From Nymphaea colorata (lineage: Eukaryota; Streptophyta; Magnoliopsida; Nymphaeales; Nymphaeaceae): DNA of 64,000 nucleotides. Positions 13,101-23,525 of this stretch are shown here, piece by piece. The DNA lies in the NCBI RefSeq assembly GCF_008831285.2, contig NC_045142.1, forward strand, positions 14,945,354-15,009,353, written 5' to 3'. Within the stretch, counting starts at the first letter, position 1. Every line of letters begins with the position of its first letter. The notes beneath the pieces are model-generated. The model was given only the letters and a program-made list of their open reading frames with translations, had not been told where the DNA came from and made no database searches. A program made the position numbers and the translations under genes.

Positions 13101-15180
13101 AATACTATTGAAAATATGCTAACCATAACTTGGATGGCCAAGGTTAGCCCTGATGCCAAGTGTCATCAGTTAGGAGCTTTAGATTGTGAGTATAGGACCT
13201 AGATCCATATTTAGATTATGACTTATATTTGAAAATTAAATTTGGATTAATAGCCAAATGGAAGGATTAGATTGAAGACCCAAATTAGGAGTTAGATCGA
13301 AGATTTGGATTTTAATGATATCAAATAAATCGTGGATTCAACTAGGATTTGATTTGAAATTGATCTAATTTCTTTGGAAGGGTTTTTGATCCAGAAAATA
13401 CTAATTTCAATACATGAGCTGATTAAGAATGCCTACAAAAAATATGACTATACTCCATAATGACGCACCAGAAAATACAAAATTTTTCTTACTTGACAAC
13501 CATTGAGAGAGGCAAACACAATGAGTACACTAAATAATACTATTGATGAATTAATAATTAATGAAAAGACAACCCAATGGAAAGCAATAGTCATGGTTGT
13601 AATCCTCCAACTACTGGCAAATGAATGAACTATAGGAGGGGCATCTACTGTTGGGCCCACTTAGCCGCATAGGCTTGGTTTGGGTACAACTGACCAAGCT
13701 TGTGTAGGTCAGGTCAAACTAGGATTGATTCTAGTGAAATTGGTTTAGTTGACCAGGCCTAAATCGGGTTCTGGTCCAACTGCAATTGGTTTTGGGAAAC
13801 TGGTTCAACTAACTGATCCTATTCAAACTAAAACTAAGTTTATATCTGGATTCCGTAGGCTCGAGTCTACGAGGCTAGAAATTGAACTATGTTCGGACTA
13901 GGGTGAGACATGGGCTCAAGTATCCTTGGACTGGGATTAGGTTATTTAGGCAAGACAAGGCAACTAGAAACAGGGCTAGCAACTAGGTTTAGTGGACTGA
14001 GTAGGGTTCAAATTTGCCTGAAAGAGGTTTGTCCGATCAGATCAGGTACGATTTAGAAAACTGACTTTGGTAGGTTCTGCTAGGTTTAGATTATGTAGGT
14101 TTTGACAAATAATGTCAGGTGGGTCTTGTGGAGCAAAGTTTGGCAACTTTGACGACATTGTGATTTGCAGGTCCTATTGAATCTATTTGTGGCTGGTTTG
14201 ATAGAACAATGGTTTGTGGGCCTCACTAGAGTTAGTTTTGGTAAGATTGATAGAACTAATATCTATGGTCCTACTAGGCAGTTTTAGACAATTTTTGGAA
14301 ATTGAGATTTGTGGGGCTCAAAATATCTATTTACAGTGGTTTTAAAAAATTAGGATTTATAGGTCCTGCTGGGTCTATTTATGGCAGATTGAGGTCTAGA
14401 GAGCTATATCAAGCAAGACCTGCCTAAATAGCAGCTGGAGGAATTTGACACTCAAATTTGGCAAGGTTAAATGCCTCATCTCAGACCCTAGCTTGGTTCG
14501 ATAGAATTGAAAACAGGTTCCCAAATTATCCTGAAAATCAGTTTTACTAAAGTCACCAACCTCAAAACCAAAGGAGAAATAAAAAAAAAAGGTGGTATAA
14601 AGTGAAAAAAATGGTAGTTTGACAGGTTATGGGTTGAGTTTTGGTAGGTTTAGTTGAGAAAACACATATTAGTGACTCCTAGACTGTTAATAATAAAGAA
14701 ACAAGAAATTTTGATGAAAATCAAGCTGAAATGAGCTCATGCAATAAACAAAGTGAAGTGACTGAGTGAATGAAGTGCAAAGGTTAGTGAATTTTTAGAA
14801 CTGAAATTATGTTTCACCATTGATCATACAAGTAAAGTAGAGACACAGGAGTTAAATCTACTCATGAAGAATATATCCTTTGCTTGGCAGGAGCTGGCAT
14901 ATAAGAATTAAGATGAAGTTGAGCCCAAACATCATAAATAAGGTGTTTGTCATAGACAGGAGTGACTTCCTAACATAGTGGAAACTTAGTTGAAATAAAT
15001 CTAGGATGAGTTAACTAAAGTCGAGCTAGGGTCAAGTTATTTTGAAGTGTGGTTGATAGTGGGAAATAAGGTCGAAAGCTGAGCTAGGGTCAAGTTATTT
15101 TAAGTCTGGTCAATAGCTCCAAAGCTTGGATTGGGTTGATAGTGGGAAACAAGGTTGACAACCTGCTATTTATATCTGAA
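10200..15180 (-). repeat. Minus-strand LTR-like block of the same Gypsy family (diverged)
   Basis: The left end carries the family's LTR-end signature in reverse (10,258-10,345): a TTGGT-TGATTACCCC word, a GAATGGTCGAACCTC word and GAGTCTCTTTCTC, aligning with the young element's LTR end at 19,929-20,000. Further right are (GA)-rich tracts (11,360-11,575; CT on the minus strand, like 19,260-19,290) and a GC-rich stretch (11,640-12,120). A minus-strand TATA-like TATAAATATA lies near 13,003-13,013. The order matches the plus LTR: GC-rich U3, TATA, CT tract, end block. The right (5') limit near 15,180 is set only by where gag similarity starts. 13,200-15,180 is largely unassigned, apart from a roughly 50-bp tandem duplication near 15,020-15,150. 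Confidence 0.45.
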
Positions 15181-16433
15181 AAGGGGTCCACTTGAGGAGG
15201 TATTCTAGGATCTTCTTGTGAAATTGACTGAGGGGGGTAAACTTCCGGTCATGCTCCAGCTTGGGTGTTTGTTCCTTCTTTCTTCGTTTCTTTTGGGCAG
15301 TTGTGTGATCTTTTTATGGTTTGTCTCTTTGTCATGTTTATAATTATTGTCATTGTATTTTGAGAGTCGGTAAGGGTTGGGCAAGATTTTTTCTTAACAA
15401 GTGAAAAACTTGTGTTTTAGAGATAGTGTACTTCATTTTGTTGCCATGAGTTCTATATTTTTGGATAAATTCTTGAGCCTTTTCCCTTTATTTTTTATAG
15501 AGACTACAAAGGGTACTGAGGGTTGGAGTCATGGAGACATTTTGCTCAAATCTCTCAATGAACATGTTAACCAATCTATCAAATTCCTTAAGTACAACTT
15601 GGTTAACCTTTTTTTATACCATTGTGTTGTGAAGCCTTTGAGACTTCTTACAAAGTAGCGAAACAATGCCCTGTTATTCACCCGGATCTTGTAGCAGTCA
15701 TTGATGAAGTCAAAAAATGAACATGTGGACAGGTGGTTCCATCATATGTAACTAACTCTTTAGAAAAACCCTTCACATCTTTTCTCCTTCAATTCCTAGG
15801 TAATAATCCTCGCATGAGTATGAACTTTTTTCTTTCCCCCTAAGTTTAAGGTTGTTCATTCTTTTATCTATTTCGTAAAACTTGTGCTTATTGGGACTTT
15901 CGTCATCACTTGATTTGCCTGACTCTAACCTTGTCTTTTTTTTCTTACCCTTCATTTCTTTTACTTTCTGGTTAGAACTCTTATTGCTTGAGCTATTTCT
16001 TGGGTTATACATTTTTGCCTTTCTTGACAGGCTTTCTCTTCCTTTTCGGCTTCTCCTCCAAACTTTTGCTTGTGGTAGAGCTAGTTGAGCTGCTATCCTC
16101 TATTATTTTTTTTCATTTTTTTCTTCTTTGGTGGAAGAAATTCATGTTTTTCATTCTTACTGGTTGTTGAGTCTAAATCTAGATGGTCTTTATCTTGATA
16201 TGTAGGAGAAGGTTTGTTGTTTTTCTTTTGTAGGCTTTTCAATTGCTGGTTTTGGAGTAACCATCAGGGCCTTTTTTTCTTCTTGCTTCCTCATGAATTG
16301 CTCCATAAACAACTAGAACATATGGTAGACCTTCTGGTTCAATTACTGAGAAGCCAAGTGTTTCTGACATAGGACTAAAAGATAAAGCCTCGTTTTGAGG
16401 AGCTTACTTAGCTTGTGCTCTTATTTCAACCAT
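15180..16433 (-). pseudogene. gag of the older Gypsy element
   Basis: The start codon is probably at 16,433 (minus), giving MVEIRAQAK, the counterpart of the younger copy's MVETRSQAK. A lysine-rich linker follows, then KSSDDESP and a segment with RMNNLKLRGKE and SYSCEDYYLG (16,012-15,773), shared with the younger copy at 22,765-22,900. Minus-strand reading below 15,773 gives a Retrotrans_gag-like region with a TTQWYKK word. Stops and frameshifts are present throughout. The segment ends in the WSxDxKFTPLSQ-like region at about 15,180, where LTR-like sequence takes over. Confidence 0.7.
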
Positions 16434-16599
16434 CCTATTAGCTTCAAATATTCACCTTATGAAATAGGAAATGAAAAGTTATTAGAGGGAAATGATGACA
16501 AAATGAAAGTTTATATTGCATTAAAAGTCTAAAGACTACATAAAAAAAAAAAACATTAACAAAGATGACAATGATTGAAGACAAAATAAAGAGTACAAA

Positions 16600-16966
16600 G
16601 TTGACAATAGAAACTTTTAGGAAAGGATGGATGGTGGTTGGTTGACATTCCACTACTCAGCATATTTCTTCTTTACTACTGGGCCTATGAACAAACTGTA
16701 GGATATTTATATCTTCTATTCTTGTCAAACTATTACAAACAATGTCGCCCATTGAGGAGAGCTGAGGTCGAATTCCGAAATAACTCCAATTGGTGCATGC
16801 ATGAAAACCATCTTCTATCTCTAATAGAATTGTTTCATGCATCTATCAGTATAATAATTAACTATAAAATAGGGACCCAAGAGTATGATATGATCATGGT
16901 AATAGTGAGCGTATCTAGGTGGACTCTAATGATGATAATAATAATCCAAAATGATCCATTCTCTAT
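16600..16966 (-). pseudogene. ORF1 C-terminal half of the older Gypsy element
   Basis: This is the reverse complement of a segment closely similar to 21,685-22,042 of the younger element, including the SSPQW-like region and a shared stretch where the DNA is nearly identical. It is disrupted by stop codons. Its upstream half lies on the far side of the insertion at 27,265-28,135. Confidence 0.65.
16962..16966. repeat. Target-site duplication TCTAT (left copy)
   Basis: TCTAT immediately precedes the TG that opens the 5' LTR at 16,967. The same five bases follow the terminal CA of the 3' LTR at 27,260-27,264. Five-base duplications are typical of LTR-retrotransposon integrase. Confidence 0.85.
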
Positions 16967-17796
16967 TGTAATCACCCCAAATTTTTCTACAAGACTATGT
17001 TATTTTACCCAAGCACAATTCCCAAATTTAGGCGCAAGATTCAAATCCAAAATCTAATTCTTAGATCCAAATTAGATCCAACACCCAAATTTAGATCCAA
17101 ATCGAGCATTTAAAACTCAATATCCAAAATCGAGTTCAAAACAACAAATTCTGGTGCTATATGTGTCGCGCATGCGTGCACAGACCTTCCTTTTGCTTTA
17201 TGCCTTGTCCTCGCACCAAAATATGTTTTTGAACTTAGCCCACTCACTAGAATACACCAGTGGCTAATTGAATCAAATCTGGATTCAAAACGAGCCCGGA
17301 ACAGCTGCCCATTTTTAACAAAAACTTTTTACACATTTTAAATAAAAAAATGTTTTATATAAACAACATTCTTTATTTCATTTTATTAGATTTTATTTAA
17401 TTTCATTCAAATTTAAAAAAAGAGTATCACGCGACGCGTAGTCAGGCAACCATGCATCGCACGAGCGCATGTCACGCGATAGTGTGACGATCGCTGTGCG
17501 CGACAATGCATCGTGGGCTGCCGCACGCTGTGCACCTGGTGAGAAACAGTGCCGAGAACCCCTCCCTCCTCCATTTTTGTGAAAGAAACCACCCTTTAGA
17601 GGGCAGTTTTGGCATTATTGGGTGGGAATAGCTCTGCCCCAAAGGGGTGTTTGTAGGGCTAATGGCCAATCCCACTTAGTCAAAACCAATTTTTTAGAAA
17701 AAAAATTCAAAATAATTCAAAATTATTTGAAATTCCCATGAAAATGTTGTGAAATTAAAAAAAGTTCAAATTTTGAGTTTTTGCTCCAAAACTCTT

Positions 17797-17804
17797 TATA
17801 AATA
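17797..17804 (+). promoter_or_regulatory. TATA box of the 5' LTR
   Basis: TATAAATA in an AT-rich setting, followed by a long pyrimidine-rich stretch typical of a plant LTR R/U5 start. Position within the LTR (about 830 bp from its start) is reasonable for a transcription start. The start itself is not determined. Confidence 0.5.
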
Positions 17805-18116
17805 TCCCCATATTTTTCCTTTTTGGGCATGACCATTGGAGAAACTCTAGTGCATTCTCACTTGAAGACTTAGAGTTTTTCTCTTGGCTCTCTTCCTCCA
17901 TCTCCCTCTTCCTCTTCATCTTCTCATTTCTCTCTTCTTCTCTAATTTGGAGCAAACTTTATCAAGCTACAACTTTCTTGGAGGCATCTTCTTCATAATC
18001 TTGGAGCCTCACTCAAGGAGATCGATCATTCCAAGTTAAGGTGTTCATTTTCCTTATAGTCGTTCTCATTAAAGGTATGTAATCAACATCACATTCCATT
18101 TTTTTTTATTTCTCTC

Positions 18117-18570
18117 TTCTTCATCTCCCTATGGCCATACGAGATAGCTTTCAAATCTTTATCGTAGAGTCGAGAAGCTATGGTCGATCACAGCAGGAGC
18201 ATGAAAAGATGATATGATATTTCATTTTATGATTAAATCACGTTATCTTTTCTTGAATATAGTCTTGTTTTGGTTCTATTGTTTCTTCCATTGATCCCCC
18301 ATAGCCATATAAGAGCCTTCAAATCTCCATTTTACAGTCAAGAAGCTATTCTTGAGTGCACTAGGAGCATGAGAAGGTGAAACAATATTTCATTTTCTTG
18401 AATAGTCTTGTTGTTGTTACCTTATTTCCTCCCCTCTTCAGCTCTCTATGGCCATATGAGATAGTTCTCAAACCTCTATTTTAGAGTCAAGGAGCTATGC
18501 TCGAGCGCACCGGGAGCATGAAAAGATGAGATAATATTTCTTTTTGTGATTGAATCAGGCTTTCTCTTTT
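18117..18570 (+). repeat. Three imperfect tandem units inside the LTR
   Basis: Units of roughly 150 bp begin near 18,124, 18,293 and 18,437. Each has a TATGGCCATA-type word, AGAGTC(A/G)AG, a GAGCATGA(A/G)AAG-type word and a run around ATATTTC. The third unit contains the point corresponding to where the truncated 3' LTR begins. Confidence 0.65.
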
Positions 18571-20082
18571 ATTAAATTTTACTTTGTTTTAAGATATTAT
18601 CATGCATAGTTGTTGGATTTTTCATTTGTATATAAATGCACGGTGAGAATGAAAGTTGGTTTGAGACTCTTTATTTTTATATTAATTTTTGAAGTTGGGG
18701 CTTGTCCAACCCGGGGAGAACCCTCACGAATGTGTACATGTTAACATGCACTTTTATGTTATTTTGGGTTAGTTTCCTTTTAATCATCCAATTAGGAACC
18801 CTAATGAGTGCCGTAACGTGTGGTTTGGTTTCCTTCCATACCAAATAGTAGAGAAACATATTAACTGTAACAAATGAATTAATTATGTTTTATGTTTATA
18901 TATAAAAATATTTGAGATCATGGTTTCCAAAATATTTTCGAAAGAACCCTTTCTAATGTGGCTTTGGAGACTTAACTTAAGTTTTTGCATGAGTCCAAGT
19001 TTCCCTCCGGCTTACATCAAAATTGAAGTCAGATATTTTCAATTCATTTCTTGATTTTAACTCTCATGAAAACATATACGTATATACATGTTATATACGT
19101 ATACATGCACATGAATATCTCCCTTTGTCTTTATCTTTTTATGATTTAACATGCTTTTACAAACTCTCATAGACATATATATGAATATATATACATGTAT
19201 TCCATTTTAAAATCTCTCTCTCTTTCAAATGTTTTATTTTATGATTTTCAAGATCTCTTTATCCCTCTCTCTCTCTCTCTCTCTCTTTCTTTATATTTCA
19301 ATTGTGATCAAGTATTTATATTTTATATTATTTTGAACATTTTTCTTTCAAGTCCTTTTTTATCTACCGACTTCACGAAGACCAAAAATCAAAGTAATGA
19401 CCTAATTTTGGAATCACGCTTGAGGGTCTACAACCCCAATCCATTTTTAAAAGCTTTTCTTTCTTATATAAGATAATTATGAAAACAAAAATCTTAGATG
19501 TATGTTACGGTAGAAATGCTTTTAGATAAATGTTGTAGTAGAAATGAATTATTTTCTTTCAATCATATATGATCAATACATTCAGGCATTCCCACTCATT
19601 TAATGTCACTTGTAATCACAAGTACAACTCCAAAGAACTTAAACAAGAGGAGATGGAAGTTCTAACTAGGTGGTAACCGAATTGGAGCAAAATCTCAAAC
19701 CTACTTAAAGTCTTAAGAGAGCACTAAAGTGACTTCAAAAAGGGATCTCCAATGTTTTCTAAATGTTTATAAAGAATTTCTCAATGTTTTACACTCTCAA
19801 AAGATTCTTCAAAACATTCTCAAAGTCTTGAAACATGAAATATTCAACATTTTCTTAAATACTACACCGCATATAGAGTGAAAAGATGTTTAAATTAAAA
19901 TAAAATGCATCAACAATAAACAAAGCCCTTGGGTTGATTACTCTCGGTAAAGGTGCTAGGAACAATTGATCCTCGTACCGACAAGTGAGTCTCTTTCTCT
20001 CCTATTTTCAAAACAAAACTGAAATTTTCTAGAGCACTCCAAAAACAAAAAACAAAAAATAATTTCTGGGGATGGGAACAAA

Positions 20083-20101
20083 TGGCAACCGTGATGGGAC
20101 C
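20083..20101 (+). other. Probable primer-binding site
   Basis: TGGCAACCGTGATGGGACC lies two bases after the LTR end. TGG matches the CCA tail of a tRNA, and the word resembles the TGGCGAC-type sites that Ogre-like elements use with arginine tRNA. The older copy has TGGCGGCC at the same place (near 29,231-29,238, minus). The exact tRNA is not established. Confidence 0.55.
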
Positions 20102-20867
20102 CATAATCATTTGGCTATGATTATAATTGATGATTTCCATTTATTTGAACATCTCACATATTACCCATGATAAAGCATGTCCCTTATTTTGGCCTTGACC
20201 CCATTGGCATATCATTACATTGTTTGGTGATTGTGTTTACTTTTCTTGCACATAAGACTAATTGAGGAGGATTAATCATATTCACTTAGATCTAGTATCA
20301 AATACAACCCTCCTCAATCTAAGAATTGTTTGAAAACAATGTTTGCTCTTCTATTTATTTTAATGATCATCCTAGGCAACATTGCATTAGAGATGACTAA
20401 TTTTGCATATTTCAAAACTACTCGTACTTATTTATCCCGGTCATCATGTTACCAGACTTGGTCTTACGCGGTAGCACAAGACTAAGCCTTACAACTGGAT
20501 CATACCTTGGGCAGGAAAGCCATCTTATTAGTACCATGAGTGGTAATTTGTGGTATATCGACGAGTGATCAAGAAGAAGTTGATGAACCCTACCCTTAGT
20601 GGCCTAAGGAAAAATCTATGCTAGTACTAAGCCATTCGGTTAAAGTATATAAGCATAACTTGACATTGGATTATCGTGACACAAAACTATCTCAATTAGG
20701 TTCTTATATTCATTTTATCCAAAATTATTTCAAATGTCATATGGATGCACATAAAACAATGTGATGTTTTATAACCTCATTATGTATATCTACTTCCTGT
20801 TGTCTTTGTCAACCTAGTCAATCTTTTCCACTAATTTAATCTCTATCGTTCAGTGTCATCATTCAAG
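20102..20867 (+). other. Untranslated leader between PBS and ORF1
   Basis: No open frame of note. The segment is conserved in the older copy (28,500-29,230, minus) and again in a duplicated piece (29,640-30,000, minus), which supports it as a real part of the family. It carries the pre-insertion form of the site where a hAT MITE lies in the older copy. Confidence 0.6.
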
Positions 20868-22042
20868 ATGTATTCTTTTCAACGTTGTGTCACATTCCCT
20901 TATGATCACATCCTCTTCGGGGGAGGACCCAAACAGTCAACTTACATATCTCTTGAGTCTAAACCTTTGGCTCTTGAATGGTATCAATCTTGGCATCCCA
21001 CCTTTTCTCAGATTTTTTCCTTCTTACTTTGAAGAATGTGGGCTAGAGATAGTGGCAGCCGGAGGAATGCAAACATGGTGCATGCAATTACTGAGTGATG
21101 GAACCTAAGGACTTCCTCTTTTTGGTTTTCATGGGGAGAAATGACAATCTTATTAGATGAATTTGCCGAAATACTAGACCTCCCCACCCCGACTTGTGAC
21201 CCAAATGGACAATTTAAGAAACAGTTCTTCATGAACCCGACTAAGGTTAATGCAAATGATCTTATAGCTCACTTTATTGGACGAAAAACTTCGCCTTTAG
21301 TAGAAAGCTATGAGAGCCAAAATATCAACTTGAAAAATTTGTACGAAGAATTTGGAACTTATGTTGAACCTTCCACTTTACCCCGAAAAGCAAACATTGT
21401 ATGATGCTCTGTACAATAGATGTTCATATTGCCCAATTTTTTCGGATATGGGGGCATATTGGGACCCGACACTTGTCAGTAGCAATGACGGCCTTGACTT
21501 TTCTTTGTCGAGGACTCACCCGCTTCACCATTGGAGATACCGACTTTATAGAAGGATGTACATATGCTTTGTAATTGTGGTTTCTTAAGCATGCAGGACC
21601 CCAAGGCAGTCTATTTAGAAACACTGATGGAACGTTGACAATCTTGGAGCAATACCGTTACTTGATCGAAAAGTTGAACGAAGAAGAGATCATTTGGGAC
21701 TATTATGATCGTCGTCAAAATCCGTCTACATACACTCATCATTACCATGGTCGTACTACACTCTTGGGCCCTTACTTCGTAGTTGATTACTCTACTGATA
21801 GATGCATGAGACAATTCTCTCAAAGACAGAAGATAGTTTCTATTCATACACCAATTGGAGCTATTCCTGAATTCGACCTCAGCTCTCCTCAATGGGTGGC
21901 ATTGTTTGTAGTAGCTCGACAAGAGTGGAAGACACAAATATCATACACTTGGTTTGTAGGCCTAGTAGTAAAGAAGGAATATGCTGAGTGGTGGGATGCC
22001 AACCGACCACTATCTGTCATTCTTAAAAGTTTATGTTGTTAA
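20868..22042 (+). pseudogene. Extra ORF1 upstream of gag (DUF7745 / plant-mobile-domain-like)
   Basis: Seen: from ATG at 20,868 the frame reads through TGA stops at 21,030 and 21,096 to 21,404, includes EMTILLDEFAEILDLP, then shifts frame near 21,400 and again before 21,575. The last part (21,575-22,042) has NTDGTLTILEQYRYLIEKL, a YSTDRCMRQFSQRQKI stretch and SSPQW. Known: plant proteins of the DUF7745 and plant-mobile-domain type have an EMTxTLEEYxxLLxLP-like word and a later RxxRQFGxxQ-like word, and such domains occur in plant transposons. Assignment is inference from these words. A separate ATG for gag follows 170 bp later, so this is a distinct frame. The same ORF exists in the older copy, so it was part of the family before decay. 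Confidence 0.6.
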
Positions 22043-22212
22043 CCTTATACTCTATATTTCACCTTCAGTCTTTGTCATCTTTGTTAGTATTTTCTTTGGA
22101 TGTAACTTTTAAAAACTCTTAATGCATTTTGAACCTTCATTTTGTTATCATGTCCTTCCAATGACTCTTCATTTTCATGTCTCACAAGGTTGAATACTTG
22201 AAGGCCAACAAG

Positions 22213-23525
22213 ATGGTGGAAACTAGATCGCAAGCTAAACAGGCTCCTCAGAACGAAGCTTCATCTTGCGAGCTTAGGTTTGAAACACTTGGCCTCACAG
22301 CAATTGAGCCAGAAGGCTATCATATGTTCTGATTGTTCATGGAGCGATTCATGAGGAAGTAAGAAGAACAAAAAACCCTGATGATCACTCCAAAACTAGA
22401 GAATGAAAAAGCTGTCAAGCAGAAGAGAAAGAAGAAAAACAACAAATCTTTCCTTACAGATTGGGATGAAGATCATTTGAGTTCAGATTCAATAACTAGT
22501 AAGTTGGAAAAATCCGAATTGCTTCCTCTCAAGAAGAAAAAGACAACAAAGAGTAGCAAGAAGGGAAAAGAAATTATAGAAGAAAGTAGCTCACCCAGCC
22601 CTATCACCATTGGAAGTTCGAAAGAGAAACCTAGAAGAAAGACAAAGCCTATTAAAAAGGCAAAAAGACGAAGTACATCTCCAATAGTAGCTCGAACAGT
22701 GAGAGTTCTACAGAGAAAGTAAAGGAGATCAAAGGCATGAAGAAAAATACAAAGCCAAAATTAGTTGAATCAAGTGATGATGAAAGCCCAACTAAGCAGA
22801 TTTTATGAAATGGAGAAAAGAATGAACAACCTTGAACTTAGGAAAAAGGGAAAACGTTTATACTCATGTGAGGATTACTATATTGTTATTGAAGGGGACG
22901 AAGATGTGAAAGGCTTGCCCAAGGAGTTCGTCAAATATGATCGAACTACTTGCCCACACATTCATCTTTCAACCATCTTCAATGATTGCTACAAAATCTA
23001 GACAAATAACAGAGCTTTGTTTTGCTATTTCCCAAGAAGCCTTAAAGGCATCACCACACAATAGTACAAAAAAAATGTCAATCCAGTTAAACTAAAGGAA
23101 TTTGACAAATTGATTAACATGTTTGTCGAAAGATTTGAACAAAGTACTCCCATGGCTCCAACCCTTAGTACCATTTGTAGTCTCCATTAGAAACAAAGAG
23201 AAAAAGGCTCAAGAATTCATACAAAAATGGAGAATTCAACACAACAAGATGAAGGAGCCCATTTCTTAAACACAAGCTTTGTCACTCATCAGGAAAAATC
23301 TTGCCTAACCCTTGAAAAGTCTCATTCATAATGCTCCAATCAAAACCTTTACTGAGTTGATTGAACAAGAAAATTCAATAGAGGAAGGAATTGAAGAGGA
23401 CGATTTTGATGAAATCATTACTCCTAAATACAAGGAAGATAGAAAGAAAGGAGGGAGGACATAGTTGCCTGCACACTTTATAGCTAATACTGACATTTAA
23501 AAGGACAACGACAACAATTATAGAC
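22213..23525 (+). pseudogene. gag of the younger Gypsy element
   Basis: It opens MVETRSQAKQAP at 22,213; MVxTRS is a common start of plant Gypsy gag. A long lysine/serine-rich linker follows (22,381-22,722), then SSDDESPTKQ in another frame, RMNNLELRKKG and a Retrotrans_gag-like region at about 22,900-23,460. There are stops soon after the start (TGA and TAA before 22,381), one near 22,720, and several frameshifts later. The counterpart in the older copy is 15,180-16,433 (minus). Confidence 0.7.

Larger units (their letters stand above)
16967..20080 (+). repeat. 5' LTR of the Gypsy element
   Basis: It starts TGTAATCACCCC and ends GGGAACA. U3 includes a GC-rich, CGCG-containing stretch (17,400-17,560), followed by a TATA box near 17,797 and a pyrimidine-rich leader with many CTCTTC words. 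Three imperfect tandem units lie at 18,117-18,570. A CT tract is at 19,260-19,290. The last 150 bp hold a block conserved among all LTR copies in the window. Confidence 0.85.

Noticed and set aside
15882-16170. Plus-strand hydrophobic frames resembling membrane proteins
   Set aside because: They are the antisense of the lysine-rich gag linker; AAG/AAA codons read as CTT/TTT (Leu/Phe) in reverse.
16638-17057. Plus-strand 139-residue frame
   Set aside because: It is antisense to the older element's ORF1 and crosses the insertion boundary at 16,967; a similar antisense frame exists at 21,611-21,937.
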